Source: Adiantum capillus-veneris (Eukaryota; Streptophyta; Polypodiopsida; Polypodiales; Pteridaceae). Taken from it: a stretch of 64,000 bases of DNA. A program made the position numbers and the translations under genes. The notes under the pieces were generated by a model. The model was given only the letters and a program-made list of their open reading frames with translations, was not told the DNA's origin and did no database searches. The stretch covers positions 35,936,739 to 36,000,738 of the forward strand of contig CM043966.1 of assembly GCA_014529385.2 (NCBI GenBank), written 5' to 3'. Of the stretch, positions 32,816-43,450 are shown piece by piece; position 1 is the stretch's first letter; each line of letters opens with the position of its first letter.

Positions 32816-33730
32816 TTGAAAGAATCCTCTACATGGAGGGATGTACATGATCAATATTTGCAAGTCATAAAGTCAAATGAAATCAAGTTCAATAGAGACC
32901 CAAGCCCAATAGAAAAATTCACAAAGCACTACATTCCCTCCCCAAGCACAACTAGTACAACAGACATTGAATCATATGACTCACATCATGCAAATATTCT
33001 TAATGACATAAACATAGATTTATGCTCTAGAAACCCTTTGCACTTGAAACATTGTAAGTACCTTTCTATGACAAATGCTGACTTCTATGCACGCACGAAA
33101 AAATTAAACCACCAACAAAAACACATATTTTATGACATAATGTTGAAAAAACGGATTCAACCCAACAAAGCAATACACCTCTTCCTTAAAGGAGGAGCAA
33201 GAATAGGCAAAACATTCACGTTGCTATTATTAGTAGAAGGATTGCAAAAATTCTACAACCATAGAAGTCCACCCAATTCAGAATCTCCAACAGCATTACT
33301 AATGGCATACACAGGAAAGATTGGTTTTAGTATTGGTGGTACCACAATCCACTTTTGCGCTTCACTTACCTCTACTCACTTTTACACGAACAAGTTTGAG
33401 TGTTGAAAAGTTGAATGCACTTTCTCTTCTATACAAAGACTTAAGAATAAAAACTACTTAAATACCATTCCTCGATCACAGCTCCCATTACAACTAGCTA
33501 ATGCTCGAACAGTTCATCTTTTGCAGGGTCTTACATTGCAAACGCTGCCTTTCAATCCTAAACACATAAGAATACATGGTCTTGCATACACAACATTATC
33601 TCGTATTTGAGACCCACCTAATCCGTACCTGCTCGAAAGAATACAACCTTTCCATGTCAAAGTTGACCAAATCATATTGGAAGAATTGCATCGCCTAAAA
33701 GTAGAAGCTAAATAGATCTCCACCCAAAAG
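32816..33730 (+). pseudogene. Helentron PIF1-like helicase
   Basis: 32816-33406 is open for about 196 codons: SMTNADFYARTKKLNHQQKHIFY, Walker A GGARIGKTF at 33191-33217 (minimal GxxxxGKT kept), then MAYTGKIGFSIGGTTIH, the motif Ia wording of Helitron helicases. After a frame change 33480-33660 gives LPLQLANARTVHLLQGLTL and RIHGLAYTTLSRI, motifs V/VI. SF1B helicases of this type unwind the donor strand. Walker B and the middle motifs are not seen between 33406 and 33480, so an internal deletion of several hundred bases is likely. Confidence 0.82.
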
Positions 33731-34360
33731 CCATTAGAAGCTTACTCAAACACACATATCATTGTTCAATCTCTAAACATTGTGTCTTTCAATAAACACA
33801 CATAAGAAAAAATTACAATAGATTCCATACTAATGGCATCACATGTACTCTGTTTGCAAGAGACAAGGCTAACAAAAAAGAAACCATATGCAATACCATG
33901 CTTTCTACAGCGCCGATTTAATGGGAAAATGGGTGTCTCAATTCTTCACCAAAAAACACTTGTCCACTTTGATCATGGGAATTTATCTCATCCAGGAATT
34001 GAGATATTGCATGCAACCATCAAGTTCACAAACAACAAAATCATCAAAATAGTCTCTCTTTACAATTCACCTTTAATACCACTAGCAAATTTAATGGATA
34101 CATTAACATCGCTGCTTCAACAACCTTTCCTCTTTTTTAAACAAATATAGCATCAAACAATTAATAACAGATGTTACAATTATCCATGGATCTTCTTTAG
34201 ACCACATTTAGGCTACCTCAACAATCTTCGACTAAGAATCAGAGACCAACTTCATGTATTGGATTGATCACTCCAAAACATACATTATGCTACCTTGTGA
34301 AACACCCTTAACATTGACACTCCCCATTCCTCTGTCCTACTGTAGGCCATCGTGATTTTT
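33731..34360 (+). pseudogene. Helentron C-terminal EEP endonuclease domain
   Basis: Following the helicase the frame reads VQSLNIVSFNKHT (EEP motif 1, Asn of xxxN), then ASHVLCLQETRL (motif 2, catalytic Glu), KMGVSILHQK and KIIKIVSLYNSPLIPL (33833-34150, open 105 codons). After shifts a degraded end (near 34300-34340) sits where SDHxP would be. These are motifs of the apurinic-type endonuclease family also used by non-LTR retrotransposons. Fusion behind the Rep-helicase is characteristic of Helentrons. The terminal catalytic His motif is not preserved. Confidence 0.78.
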
Positions 34361-34860
34361 TATCTTACTCTTTACATTATAAGGCATTCCAAGTTGTGCA
34401 CACAATGGACATCAAATTTTATTTATTAGATATCGGTTGCTATGTTGTGAAGCATTCTTTTCATAGTGTTCAAAGGGTGTTGGTTGTGATGTTAATTTTG
34501 TCATTGTGAATGGGTCATGATAATGTAATATTGATACTTAAATTTTTCTTGTTTTGTGGAAGTGCATTGTTGTTCTATGTAGAGCAGATGGCAAGAAAAT
34601 GGTAACCAATTCACATTACCACTTTGTCTTGAATGAGGAGAGTCAAATATGTAATGTCTTTATTGATGATGAATGTGACTCCTCCTAAATGCTACAATCA
34701 TTCAAAATTTCCAAGCATAGTTTGCTCATAGATCCTCTCCATGTAATAAGCCTTTGAGAGAGACAAATGTAGTGTAGAGCCAACTTTTTATCAAAAGGTA
34801 TAGAATTCTTTTTTGGGGGGTCCATAGTAGCAATTGTGACTAGATTAGTTGAGGTACTTG
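34361..34860. other. Non-coding stretch after the Helentron
   Basis: AT-rich, no ORF over 60 codons. The Helentron 3' terminus may lie here but no hairpin end could be fixed by eye. Confidence 0.5.
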
Positions 34861-34861
34861 A

Positions 34862-35112
34862 GTTATCAAATTCTTATATATAAGGTCTTGACACTAAGTG
34901 ACACCGAGAATTTAATGAGGGGCGGTGAGGGGATCAACGGTCCGAGTTTGCGAGTAGGATCTTGAGACGAACTAAATGTGGACGGTACAAAAATCAAGGC
35001 GGTACAGAGACTCTAGAACCTCCATGCAACCCAGGATTTGAACCCACAACCTCGTGCTCTGGTTATGTGATGCATGGGCTAACCGCCTTACATGCGCACA
35101 TGTTGTGTAACC
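34862..35112 (-). mobile_element. tRNA-derived SINE candidate
   Basis: Read on the minus strand, GCGCATGTAAGGCGGTTAGCCC (35096-35075) resembles a polymerase III A box region, and TTGTGGGTTCAAATCCTGG (35049-35031) a B box, about 35-40 bases apart as in tRNA. A GC-rich body and a T/A-rich end near 34865 follow. No other copy is present in the window to define ends. Confidence 0.5.
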
Positions 35113-35983
35113 CCAACCATTTTTACAAGATAATATTGTGAGTTAGCATGCATTGCCCGAGTTTTACGACTTTAATTTGTGTTTGGGTTTAGCATCTACG
35201 GCAACAATCTCCTCAGATTTCAAGCATTGACTTCTTGGCTGTGAGTTCCCGCACCACCACCACAAACAACCCCCCCCCCCCCCCCCCCCCCCAAAAAAAA
35301 GAAAGGGGGTGTTGAGGTATATAAGGTAATTGAGCTAATGGTTTGGAAGAAAGAGGTTCTTCAAAGATAAACTATAGAGCAATTAATGTAAATTCTCTGA
35401 ACTCACAATTGTGAGTAATGCAAAAAAACAAAAAAGATTGAATATATAACTAGGTGTGGCAAACGTTGTTTTTGGGTTGAATAAAAGGGAATATTGAAAG
35501 AATCTGGTGTGGCAAGCGTTGTTTTTGGGTTGAATTAAAGGGAATATTGAAAGATCTCTTTGGCTGAGAGAAAGAGAAAAGGAAAGCTTTTCCTTTATTG
35601 ATTTCATAAGTTAAGTTGTTGGTTTTTCTTTTTCTTTTTTCTTTTTTGGGAAAGGGGGGGGGGGGAGAGGGGAGGGGAGGGGGTGTAAATTTTTCTAGGT
35701 GACACAAGGTAAGCCAACGGGAAGGTGTGCGAGATGGGGTGATGAGAGATAGTTGTCACAGATGTCAAAACTTAGCATCAACTTTGTTGTTTTAAAAGTT
35801 ACCCGTTCGTGGTTGTGGGGCTATGCACCATATCTTTGGGGATTCGATTTAAGAGATTCTCTTTTCCTCTCGCAACCTATCTATTGATGTGCCAATAGTG
35901 GCTCAATATTTATCTGTAGAGGTCAAAAATTGAAGGCAGGTCCATGCTATGCATGCAGAGGCCACAATATTTCTTTTTTTAAA
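35113..35983. repeat. Low-complexity stretch with poly-C and 53-bp duplication
   Basis: Poly-C of about 24 bases at 35269-35292. A 53-bp unit beginning GGTGTGGCAA at 35453 repeats at 35506. Poly-G lies at 35657-35690. No gene recognised. Confidence 0.75.
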
Positions 35984-36175
35984 GGAAAATTACCAAAATA
36001 CCCCTCTAATTTATGGAAATTTCCAATGTACCCCTCAAATTTCAAAAATTCCCAAAATGCCCTTGTGTCTATTTTGGTTGGATTCTTCAAGATTTTCTAA
36101 AATTTATTCTTGTTTGACAATTGAGATCCGTTTTTGAGTGCTTGACATATAATTTTCCACAAATTACCTAGGTCT
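35984..36175 (+). mobile_element. Half copy of the Mutator-like element family
   Basis: GGAAAATTACCAAAATACCC and the following 170 bases, including TTTTGGTTGGATTCTTCAAG and GACAATTGAGATCCGTTTTT, match the minus strand of 13658-13450. Only one terminal arm is present; the other end is lost after about 36175. Confidence 0.8.
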
Positions 36176-37003
36176 GTTCAATTTTTTGGAAACCGCTTAA
36201 ATGAGAAACGGGGAGATGGGACGTGGAGGAGAGAGGCAAAGGGGAGGAGGGGGGGAGTTTAAAGATAGTGTTGCAATGTGTCAACAGGAGCATATAAACA
36301 AAGAGGATTTTTTTCCTGTGCACGATGGGTCAAAGTCAAGCGAAGAGAGCACATAAACATAGAGATATTTTTTTCATGTGCGCACGATGGGTCAAGTCAA
36401 GGCGCAGAGAGAGACAGAGGTTTTCATTTGCTATGCTTCGGTCATGATGGGCTCCCTCTGCATGCTCTTCGCTTATGGAGTGGTCTTGTAGCTGTGTGTG
36501 CCCTCAAGCTCTTACAAGTAGATTAGCACTAGCAGCTATGTTTTGAGCCCCTTCTTTGTTGAGATTGCTTGGTGCAAACCACGGACATGTTGATACAGAG
36601 CAGGGTGGGTGAGGAGTGGAGTGTAGCATAGCTTCTCTCTCTTTCTCCCTCTCGTTTCTTTGTAGGCACATTTGAGCGTACACCTACCGTGCAAGGGGCC
36701 TACAGTGCACCGCACTGACTACCAATCGCAATCGACATGATCATCAAGGGGATGGAGGTGAGCTTGGAAGAGCTGCACAGTAGCCTCTGGATGGAGTGCA
36801 AGGTAGATTTTGCGACGAGTGTGCAAGGGAGTAAGGTTGTCGTCTGCAAACTAGAACGTGAAGGGAGAGATCCCAGTCAGAGAAAGAGATATCAAGCGCA
36901 AGTAGGGTAGGTTCGTGGGACCGAGGGTCTGTGCACTTTTGCCTTAGAATGATAATCTTCCTTGGGAATATTGCACACTATTAAATGGGGTTTTGGTGGA
37001 AAA
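36176..37003. other. Mostly non-coding, with ~70-bp tandem pair
   Basis: A unit reading AG(C/A)ACATAAACA...ATGGGTCAA occurs at about 36288-36350 and 36350-36410. A 57-codon ATG frame (36737-36910) encodes a basic-ended peptide (MIIKGMEVSLEELHSSLW...) with no known family. I give it little weight as a gene. Confidence 0.45.
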
Positions 37004-37429
37004 TAAAATCCTTTCAAAACATATGAAATGCATAACTAAAGGGTGAGTTTAGGAAATGAAAATACACATGAAGTGGAAAGTCAAAAGACTTTGTGAGTCC
37101 ATATAAAAAAGAGGTGGTCTAGTGCACATTACTACATTTGTGTTTCTCTTGTGGCTTTATTTTCTTTGGAGCATTTTCTTCTCTTTAAAGTGTCCTTGCA
37201 CTATGCAGGTAGTGAATATTTTTGGCTTTTTAAAAAAAGCCTTAGAGGAGAGTTGGGTTAGGCATACTTTCAATGTTTTCTATGATGATCAAAACTTTAC
37301 TTTAAATGTTGTTTCAATTTTAAAATAGTAAATGGATCTTTTTGGCTTTCTAAAAGAAACCCTTAGTGTTGTGTTAAGCTAGGGAGATTTTCATTGTTTT
37401 CGGTGCATGATGGAGACTTACCTTTCTTG

Positions 37430-38502
37430 CATTCTTGTTTTAAAATTCTTGCATTCTTGTTTTAAAATTCTAATGTGAAGTTTCACCTTGCATAATTTTA
37501 GTAAATTTTACACACACACACACATATGTTTTTTTTACATTCTATTATTTTGAAATGCTAAAGTGAAACTTCACCTTGCATAATTCTAATAAATTATATA
37601 CACACACATAGATATTAATTAGTTCTTTTTATTTCACCTTTCATTTCACAACTTCACATAGCTTTACATTTCTTGCGTTCTATAGCTTTTCGAGAAAGTC
37701 TCTTTTATTAAGCAGCTGCTGGTCGAGTTTCCTCCTCACAAAGAAGAAAACCGGAAATACTAGCAAAAATTTTGAGATTTGTAAAATTTTTGGATGACTT
37801 CCTCACATTTTTCATCAATTTTTCTTAAGTTTACCATGGTTTGCAGCTAGCTAGTCTCGATTTTCAATCGGCTCAAGACTAAGCTGAGGCAATCCTTTTC
37901 CAAACACTGATACCAGTTTAATTCAACCTAACAATTTTATCACTTTCTTATTGTTTTCGAAAGCCGTCGTGACTCTTTCACTTGTTATTTCACCTTTCAT
38001 TTCACATCGGACAAGTCTTTACTTCTTTTGCATTCTATTGTTTTAGAATGTTAAAGTGAAGCTTCATCTTGCATAATTCTAGTGAATTCTATAGAAATAC
38101 ACACACACACACACATATTGATGAGTTCTTTTTATTTCAAATTTCATTTCACAGCCTCACATGGCTTGCCTTTTTTTGCATTCTATAAATTTATTCTAGT
38201 CAATATTCAAGAAAGTCTCTTTTATTAAAGCGATCGTCAATCAAATTTCTTCCTCACAAAGAAAAGAACCAGAAATACTAGCATAAATTTGCAAGATTTT
38301 GGAACTATCTTTTGACATATTTCATTGTTTTTCTTCCCTTTACCATGGTTTGCAACTGGCTAGTCTCGATTTTCAATCGGCTTAAGGTTAAGCTGAGGCA
38401 ATCCTTTTTTGAACACTGTAATTTTTAGTTAAACACAACCTAATGACTTTATCACTTTCTTATTTGTTTTGAAAGCCATCAAGACCCTTTCACTTGTTTT
38501 TT
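37430..38502 (+). repeat. 509-bp tandem repeat, two units
   Basis: CCATGGTTTGCA followed by CTAGTCTCGATTTTCAATCGG occurs at 37834 and 38343. The surrounding 450 bases, including CA runs, TCACAAAGAA and CTTTATCACTTTCTTAT, are shared. The units are diverged. No coding potential. Confidence 0.85.
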
Positions 38503-38560
38503 TAAGCCATTAGGAATACCTTATATACATTAAGAATACTTATACATGGTATGTGCTAAC

Positions 38561-39715
38561 GATTTTGGATTCATTAGTTTTAAGGGAATCATAGCTAGAT
38601 GCTATTTGGAAAACTAACGGGAAAGAAAACAACATTCAAAAGCAACTAGAACTACTAGAGGGAAAATTTTATGCATGGATTATATTTGTGCTTGGTTTTG
38701 GTCGACGCATGGAGATATTCACGAAGGAGGTGGCAAGGAGTTCAAAGTCTGTTGCTTGAGGATGTATTGTGCTTTGCGCATCAAGAAGCCGGAACTGAGA
38801 GGGACCCTCGTAAACCTTGCTCTACATTGGTTAATAAACCGAACTCCATGAGTTCCTAGACCATGTTTCATACCTTCTGACTATCAACATGTGCCAAAAA
38901 AAACCTTACCATATAGGTCTATAACCATAGGGTGAAAAAATGTATCAATGAGTACACTATTGTCCCAAAATCCTTTGCTCCTACATGACATTGTTATGTG
39001 TCTGAAGAGCAAAATGGATGAAAGTATTATAGCACATGTAACCCACTTAAAAAACTAAATCAAATAATATTTATAAACTAAACTAAACCAAATCATATGC
39101 TTATTAAGAAGTGGAAAATAGCTTACACTTACATGGAGTCAACTACAGTTTCCAAACCTCAAAGGTACATTACCAAAAGTCCAACCTTAAAAGGTCCATT
39201 ATTTCTTTGACGTGCTAAACACTAAATGAGGGATTAGTGAAAACAAACCAATATTCAAATTGTAATCCTTGGTGTTGCCTTGACAATCTAAACCTCTTGG
39301 TTAGATTCTACAAATTCAAACCTCTTTGTGAGATTCTGCATAGAAACTTCTTAAACTAGCAGTTAATTTGATCAACATAGTCTACCATGTCCAAAAACTT
39401 GGTGATTTGAACTTATCCACTACCCCTTGGTAGTAGGCGGGGGATTGGCATGCTAGAGCATTGTAGCAGAGCGCAACATTTGGACGAAATCTGAAGGTGT
39501 ATGTGCGTAGGGAAAAGGGGCTAGAAGAGGCACGCAGCAGGGCTGCAGAGCTCGGATGAAAGAGGACACGTGCGCTAGAAGCTACAGACCATGCCGTAGG
39601 TGTGCAATCTCCGCAAGAACAAGGGCAAATGTTGCAGGCAACAACGAGGAGGAGGAGCGAAAGGAATCGAAAGAGATTCCCTTGATAAAACAAAAATAGA
39701 GCAAGTAACATATGC
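38561..39715. other. Unassigned sequence within the inverted repeat
   Basis: No domain recognised. A 109-codon minus-strand frame at 39711-39382 starts MLLALFLFYQGNLF with a hydrophobic front, but its composition and lack of any motif do not support a gene. Confidence 0.4.
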
Positions 39716-40166
39716 CTTGATTTTATATAAGTATTCCTAATTTATATAAGGTATTCCCAATGGCTTCAAAAATAAGATATTCACTACCTACATAGTGCAA
39801 GGACACTCTAAAGAGAAAGAGAAGAAAACACTCAAGAGAAAATAAAGCCAAAAGAGAAACACAAATGTACTAATGTGCACTCGACCACCTCTTTATATGG
39901 ACTCAAAAAGTCTTTTGACTTTCCACCTTCATGTGTCTTTTCATTTTCTAAACTCACCCTTCACTTATGCATTTAAGATGTTTTGAAAGGATTTCTATTT
40001 CTATGAGATTGGGGCCCTAATGCCTTGATTGTGTTGACTTAAATTTCTTTTGAGTGATTTGAGAATCTAAAAAAAGAAAGATTTATCTATCTATCTATAC
40101 TATATATAATGTGGGAAGAGATTTTGGCCACTCTCCTATCCACACGTCATCATTTCCTATGCTTGG

Positions 40167-40487
40167 TTGGCTTCAGGTATTGTTCTCTACACTATTCTAG
40201 TCGCCCTGTCAACCACTTCTCTTGCCCCCATTCTGAAAGTCTACATGAAGTCGGAAGAGTTGAACACCAACCAAAAGCAACATTTTCCTTTAGGAGTGCT
40301 CTTGCAGGTGCTCTTCGTCACTGTATGCAGGTCTTCTGACAAGGATCGCTCCATTGTCCAGCTCTCCAATCCCTTACACGCATCACGCATCAAATCAGCA
40401 GAAGAATGGCAAACCAGTGGCTCAAGGACACGGTCAAGGCAGTGCCTTCTGGACCTTGGGCAGAGAAAAGAATCTCTGAGCTGTTAA
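40167..40487 (+). other. Exon-like stretch of unknown protein, hydrophobic N-half
   Basis: This is an open frame of 106 codons, preceded by TTGGCTTCAG, which looks like a splice acceptor. Residues 1-25 (GIVLYTILVALSTTSLAPIL) look like a membrane segment and residues 38-55 (FPLGVLLQVLFVTVC) like a second. A polar stretch with SSDKDRSIVQLSNPL follows. It does not resemble PPR, transposon or low-complexity sequence. No ATG or upstream exon is visible. Probably a captured or orphaned exon; I cannot name the parent gene. Confidence 0.35.
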
Positions 40488-40489
40488 TG

Positions 40490-41830
40490 TGGAATGCAAA
40501 GTGAGGGCCTTTGTACAAATATGCAACCATCTCCTAGTTTTCACTTATTGAAGGTTATATTATCTCCCACTGGCAGGGTAAAGAAGTTGTGAGTTACATT
40601 TTTAGAATGCAAAAGTAAGGGCCTCTCAGAAAATGCAACCAGGATGTCATACGTGGGACTTTTTTGGAGATTATTTCCAACATGGGCTTAAGAAGCTTTG
40701 CTGAGTTGTTTTTGTGGAACTTTGCAAAGTGTGGGCCTCTCTACAAATTCCATTACCTTAGGCTATGCTTGCATCTTGAAGACCTGTGGATTTTGGAAAA
40801 AATGGTGACAATGTGCTTGGCATTACTTCAATCGACATGTATGATGTCCGGATTTTCCTTGGATGGAGTACACGGGGGAGTACACTATTGTAGGGTATGA
40901 CCAACAGCGTAGGGCTAGGAGTGCATCAAGGAGCACACTCGACTCTTTCTGGCAAATATGAAGTGAGCTGTTTTCTTGGGATGCAGTAACCTATGCTTGC
41001 TCGAAGTCGAATATGCACCAAGGAGCACACTCAACTCTTTCTAGAAAATATGAAGTGAGGTGTTTTCTTGGGATGTAGTAACATATGCTTGCTCAAAGGC
41101 ATGTGGAATTATGAAGGAGTTGACATGGATTAACAAATTAATGATGAGGTTGTTAATTAGGGACACTTGAAAAGAGTGCCATGCCTGGGATTGATTTGTC
41201 TTTGCATGCTAATATTTTTGAAGTGGGTTGTTTAAAAGGACTCATAATAAGGGATCATATTGTTCACTATGTGTACCAAATGTAGAGTATCTTGGGCTAC
41301 TTTCAATCTGAGATGTTGCTTCTTGGCATGTACATGATGCTTTCTTTTGTGACCTCTCTAAAACCCCACAATGATGCACTTTTAAGTTTTGAGACCAGTG
41401 AATCTTTGAGGATGTCGTCTCTTGGAATGCACAAATTGCAGGTTATGTCCAACAATGGTAGACGATGCGTCTCAAAGACATGCGGCATTATGCAAGAACT
41501 TGGAAAGTGGAATTGTGCTTGGTACTGCTTTGCCTACCATCAAGAATGTTGTTTACTGGAGTGTCTGCTTTTACAATAAGCCCAGCATGCAGAGGCTGTT
41601 TTTGTGAATATGGAGTGGTTGCTTTCCACTAAGCGTAATCACCATGTGATCGCATATTGCTTAGCAATGTTTTGGTGAGCATGTATGCTTAGTGTGGATA
41701 AAATGTCTTGCCTAGAATTCTTTGGTGAACATGCATATCAAGTGTGATTACATTTGAAAACACGTATTTTTGAGGAGCATCATAATTGCAATGTTGCCTC
41801 TTGGAGTGCATGTTTGCACGGTATCTATCT
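40490..41830 (+). pseudogene. Heavily decayed PPR relic
   Basis: Scattered short matches to PPR wording in all three plus frames: LSTNSITLGYACIL (about 40735-40780), WDAVTYACS (40980), GCRLLECTNCRLCP near 41410 (frameshifted VVSWNAQIAGYVQQ) and KDMRHYARTW. Stops are too many to count as one gene. It is the same kind of sequence as 45690-47560 and was probably continuous with it before copia 2 inserted. Confidence 0.55.
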
Positions 41831-41984
41831 ATCTATCAATATTCTATGTAATAGGGGGAGGGATACCACGCCCCATTCCGAACACGTGTTTTTCCTTTGC
41901 TTCATCCAGCAGATGTGCCCTACAGCGACCAAGAAGAAAGCAGGAACAACAAGTTAGAGATCCGGAGGAAAACAATAACGTTTG

Positions 41985-42212
41985 AGGCATGCGAGGCTCT
42001 TGGACCAAGAAAGTCACAATTTTCAATGCAAAAAAGGTCATGCGCAGGAGCTTGAAGCCCAACGCCCATGGGCTAGTGCATATCCTCTTCTGAGGATTAT
42101 TTTCTAGCAACGCCCAGGGTGGGCTTTGTCGCTTGGGGCCAGGGGGCTCCTAAACCAAGTGGGTCACAGTTCTTAGAGCAAAGGAGGTCATGCACAATAT
42201 CCCAAGCCCAGC
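41985..42212 (+). repeat. Two head-to-tail ~130-bp units, second one broken by copia 2
   Basis: Unit 1 (about 41990-42120) runs from GGCTCTTGGACCAAG to CCAGGGTGGGCTTTGTC. Unit 2 starts at about 42146 (GGCTCCTAAACCAAG), is interrupted at GCCCAGCGCCC (ending 42218) by the copia element, and resumes at 45600 (CGCCCCTACGG ... AATGTGGGCTATGTC). Confidence 0.8.
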
Positions 42213-42238
42213 GCCCATGTGTGTGTGTGTATGTGTGG

Positions 42239-43450
42239 AAATTCAGTTACTTGTGCCAACAATGCCTCTTATCTGGTTCAGGGAGTTGGAAATTTTGTGC
42301 TTACTGCTGCAAATGGTAGTTCTTTCACACTTGTTGATGCACTTTATGTACCTGGGATTAAGAAGAATCTTTTGTCTGTATTTGCACTTGCTAGACGTGG
42401 TCTTGTAGTTAAATTTATGGATGACAGATGTATAATATATGATCTGAGTTTTGGTGATAAAATTATTGTATCTAGCATTTTATGTCGTGGGCTATATAAG
42501 CTCACTTTGTATGACAAGTGTGCGCACAATTTTCCAAATGCATTTGTGGATTCAAAGGCTATTTCAGAAGCAAAACTTTGGCATGCACGTTTTGATCATC
42601 TAAATTTTGCCAGTTTGCTACGTTTGAAGAAATTTGACATGGTTGCTTCTTTGCCGCCTCTTGAAGTACTTGTTAAACATGTCTATGAAGGCTATATTTT
42701 GGGTAAGATGCAGCGTTCTAAGTTTCCAAAGGATGGTTCAGTTAGGGCCACATGCAGGTTGCATCTTGTGCATAGTGATGTTTGTGGGCCCATGCAAACC
42801 CTGTCCTTGGGAAATTACCTTTACTTTGTGACTTTTATTGATGATTACTCCAGGCATGCATGGGTATATCCGCTTAAAGCGAAGTTCGAAGTATTTATGT
42901 GCTTCGAGAATTTCTTGCTATGGCTGAAAATGTCACAAAATGTACTATGGGCACCCTCTGTTCCGATCGAGAGGAGGAGTATATGTCTCATGAATTTAAT
43001 GCATTTTTGGCTAGCCATGGGATAAAACACCAATGTACAGTGCCTTATACGCCTCAGCAAAATGGTGTTGGTGAGAGGAAATACGGGTCACTTTCGAAAA
43101 TGGCACGATGTATGGTCAAAAGTCAAGCTTTGCCGCATTCCTTGGCTTGAGGCCATCATGTGTGCCACTTATATACTTAACATTTGTCCTATGAAAGCTT
43201 TGCAGTCTATTACTCCATATGAAGCCTAGCATGATAGAAAGCCTTCTATTGAGCACATGCATGTTTTTGGCTATTTGGCATATGCTTTGGTGCCATAAAC
43301 ACAGCGCAAAAAATTGGATGATAAGGCTGTCAAATGTATTTTTGTAGGTTACACTGCTGAAAGAAAAGGTTATAGGTTGTATCATCCACAAACAAAGCGT
43401 ATTCTAGTTTCACAAGATGTTGTGTTTGTGGAAGATTTTTCCTAGCCCTT
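42239..43450 (+). pseudogene. Copia 2 protease end, pre-integrase and integrase
   Basis: 42219-43025 is open for 268 codons: GNFVLTAANGSSFTLVDALY (protease end), KLWHARFDHLNFASLLRL and YEGYILGKMQRSKFPKDG (pre-integrase zinc region), and HSDVCGPMQTLSLGNYLYFV with IDDYSRHAWVYPLK (integrase core start). Both zinc-binding Cys of the usual CxxC appear as Tyr (TGT to TAT). 42899-43150 gives APYTPQQNGVGERKYGSL-like sequence with the catalytic Glu. Later stops near 43150, 43230 and 43299. Confidence 0.88.

Larger units (their letters stand above)
29618..34360 (+). mobile_element. Helitron of Helentron type (Rep-helicase-endonuclease), decayed
   Basis: A plus-strand series of overlapping broken frames encodes, in order, a Cys-rich N-terminus (30231-30671), a Rep endonuclease region with RHDHGLLW (31761-31785) and the Tyr motif SYCTSYMTK (about 32286-32312), a PIF1-like helicase with GGARIGKTF (33191-33217), and an endonuclease/exonuclease/phosphatase domain with LCLQETRL (33845-33870). 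Rep plus helicase is the Helitron hallmark. A C-terminal EEP domain is the mark of the Helentron (Helitron2) branch. The true ends are not resolved. No TC start or CTAG hairpin end could be assigned, and Helentrons use other termini. Confidence 0.82.
37004..39993. repeat. Inverted-repeat structure with unequal arms
   Basis: 37004-37225 matches the reverse complement of 39993-39770, and 38503-38560 matches the reverse complement of 39770-39716. The right arm is thus a contiguous version lacking the 1.27 kb (37226-38502) that splits the left arm. Shared words include GGAAAGTCAAAAGACTTT and GTGTCCTTGCACTATG. No transposase is seen, and no target duplication could be matched at the outer ends. 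It could be two opposed copies of one repeat, or a foldback element. Confidence 0.75.

Noticed and set aside
35031-35096. Functional tRNA gene
   Set aside because: A and B box-like words are present, but no complete cloverleaf or acceptor stem could be folded by eye; a SINE fits better.
36737-36910. 57-codon small gene
   Set aside because: It has an ATG and stop but no family, no conserved context and no promoter signal; chance ORF is as likely.
39382-39711. 109-codon minus-strand ORF as a secreted or membrane protein
   Set aside because: The hydrophobic front is not followed by any recognisable domain, and the surrounding sequence is non-coding repeat.
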